Shown here in pieces: positions 63,601 through 64,000 of a DNA stretch of 64,000 nucleotides. Source of the DNA: Candidatus Bathyarchaeota archaeon (GTDB lineage: Archaea > Thermoproteota > Bathyarchaeia > Bathyarchaeales > Bathycorpusculaceae); assembly GCA_026014585.1 (NCBI GenBank), contig JAOZIA010000010.1:1-64000 (forward strand), written 5' to 3'. The position numbers and the translations under genes were made by a program. Under the pieces are notes generated by a model. That model was not told where the DNA came from, made no database searches, and saw only the letters and a list, made by a program, of their open reading frames with translations. Within the stretch, counting starts at the first letter, position 1. Each line of letters starts with the position of its first letter.

Positions 63601-64000
63601 TTAGATGCTGATTTGGAACATCAATCGCTCCACAAGTTCTTTGTAACGGTTTCTAATCGTGACCTCAGTTACCTGTGCTATTTCTGCAATTTCCCGTTGA
63701 GTCTTCCGCTCACCCGTCAGCACTGATGCAACGTAGCTTGCCGCGGCTGCGATTCCTGTTGGTCCGCGTCCAGAGGTGAGTTTGATTTCTTTGGCGGAAA
63801 CTAGGATTTTGTGGGCGATTTCTTCGACTTTTCCTTGCATGGTGAGTTGGTTTGAGAATTTGGTGATGTACTGGCTTGGGCGCAACGGTGGAATGGTGAA
63901 GTTTAATTCTTTTATTAGGAAACGGTAGCTTCTGCCGATTTCTTTTTTGCTAACAGTTGATGCCTGAGAAATCTCATCCAATGTTCTTGGTAAACCGCAT
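63601..64000 (-). CDS. tfb: Transcription initiation factor B, C-terminal part (5' end outside window)
   Basis: TFB recruits RNA polymerase to TBP-bound promoters. The visible frame runs from the window edge: CGLPRTLDEISQASTVSKKE, the second cyclin repeat with GRGPTGIAAAASYVASVL, and the C-terminal EIAQVTEVTIRNRYKELVE, which contacts the BRE. The zinc ribbon and first cyclin repeat lie beyond base 64000. Confidence 0.95.
   Translation of the reverse strand, partial: CGLPRTLDEISQASTVSKKEIGRSYRFLIKELNFTIPPLRPSQYITKFSNQLTMQGKVEEIAHKILVSAKEIKLTSGRGPTGIAAAASYVASVLTGERKTQREIAEIAQVTEVTIRNRYKELVERLMFQISI

Noticed and set aside
1-64000. CRISPR arrays, rRNA, tRNA genes and insertion sequences
   Set aside because: I looked for regularly spaced repeats, conserved rRNA segments, tRNA arms and transposase genes by eye and saw none.

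Overview
The window is archaeal and looks like a member of the Bathyarchaeia (MCG) or a close relative; this lineage call is inference. The archaeal markers are a class I lysyl-tRNA synthetase, a histone, ribosomal protein S17e, TFB, endonuclease Q with a PCNA-binding tail, archaeal-type PEP carboxylase, a GHMP-type shikimate kinase, the ADTH route to dehydroquinate, and the archaeal cobalamin enzymes CobY and CobZ. Promoters have archaeal BRE/TATA boxes, and GGTG/GGAG ribosome sites with TTG or GTG starts are common. Rubrerythrin, a flavodiiron protein, a peroxiredoxin and a protein disulfide oxidoreductase suggest an anaerobe with oxygen defence.

Layout. 1-7.5 kb: endonuclease III (partial), peroxiredoxin, two cyclophilins, LysRS, and a membrane cluster containing an SPFH protein and zinc-ribbon tails. 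7.7-17.9 kb: one tightly overlapping aromatic amino acid operon, running from aspartate kinase through ADTH synthase, DHQ synthase II, AroD, AroE, AroK, AroA, AroC, chorismate mutase and an aminotransferase to TyrA. 18.1-18.5 kb: a divergent pair of tiny genes (a ribbon-helix-helix protein and a Gln/Asn-rich peptide) around repeated ATGACGTCAT palindromes. 18.6-31.4 kb: branched-chain synthesis (cimA, ilvD, ilvB, ilvH, leuC, leuD, leuB, leuA) plus pheA, with PEP carboxylase on the other strand. 31.4-42 kb: an amber-interrupted arylsulfatase, a TldD/PmbA pair, EndoQ, S17e, TatD and others. 42-48 kb: histone, redox proteins and a copper ATPase with a YHS protein. 48.4-63.4 kb: cobalamin genes (CobD-like, CbiB, CobY, CobS, CobT, a Dph6-like protein, CobZ) interspersed with glycosyltransferases, surface proteins, a DUF362 protein and a radical SAM protein. 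The right edge holds a partial TFB gene.

The most notable signal is a set of very short ORFs directly behind the promoters of the amino acid operons. The aromatic operon is preceded by a 25-codon ORF with 8 Phe/Tyr codons in its last 13, followed at once by a 9-bp hairpin. ilvB is preceded by a 16-codon ORF with a good ribosome site that ends Val-Leu-Ile-Leu. cimA can be entered only through a 10-codon ORF ending CCC-UAA, after which the enzyme continues in the +1 frame. Together these suggest leader-peptide attenuation or recoding control of amino acid synthesis in an archaeon. This is an inference from sequence and needs transcript and ribosome-profiling data.

Other structure: a dispersed intergenic element is present three times, two copies sharing 79 identical bases. 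Several genes are broken or start oddly: single-base frameshifts in cimA, PDO, a beta-helix protein and a propeller protein; in-frame TAG codons in the sulfatase and the beta-helix protein; and no ATG/GTG/TTG start for S17e and the SAM hydrolase despite good ribosome sites. Some may be assembly errors at homopolymers. No tRNA, rRNA, CRISPR array or complete insertion sequence was recognised.
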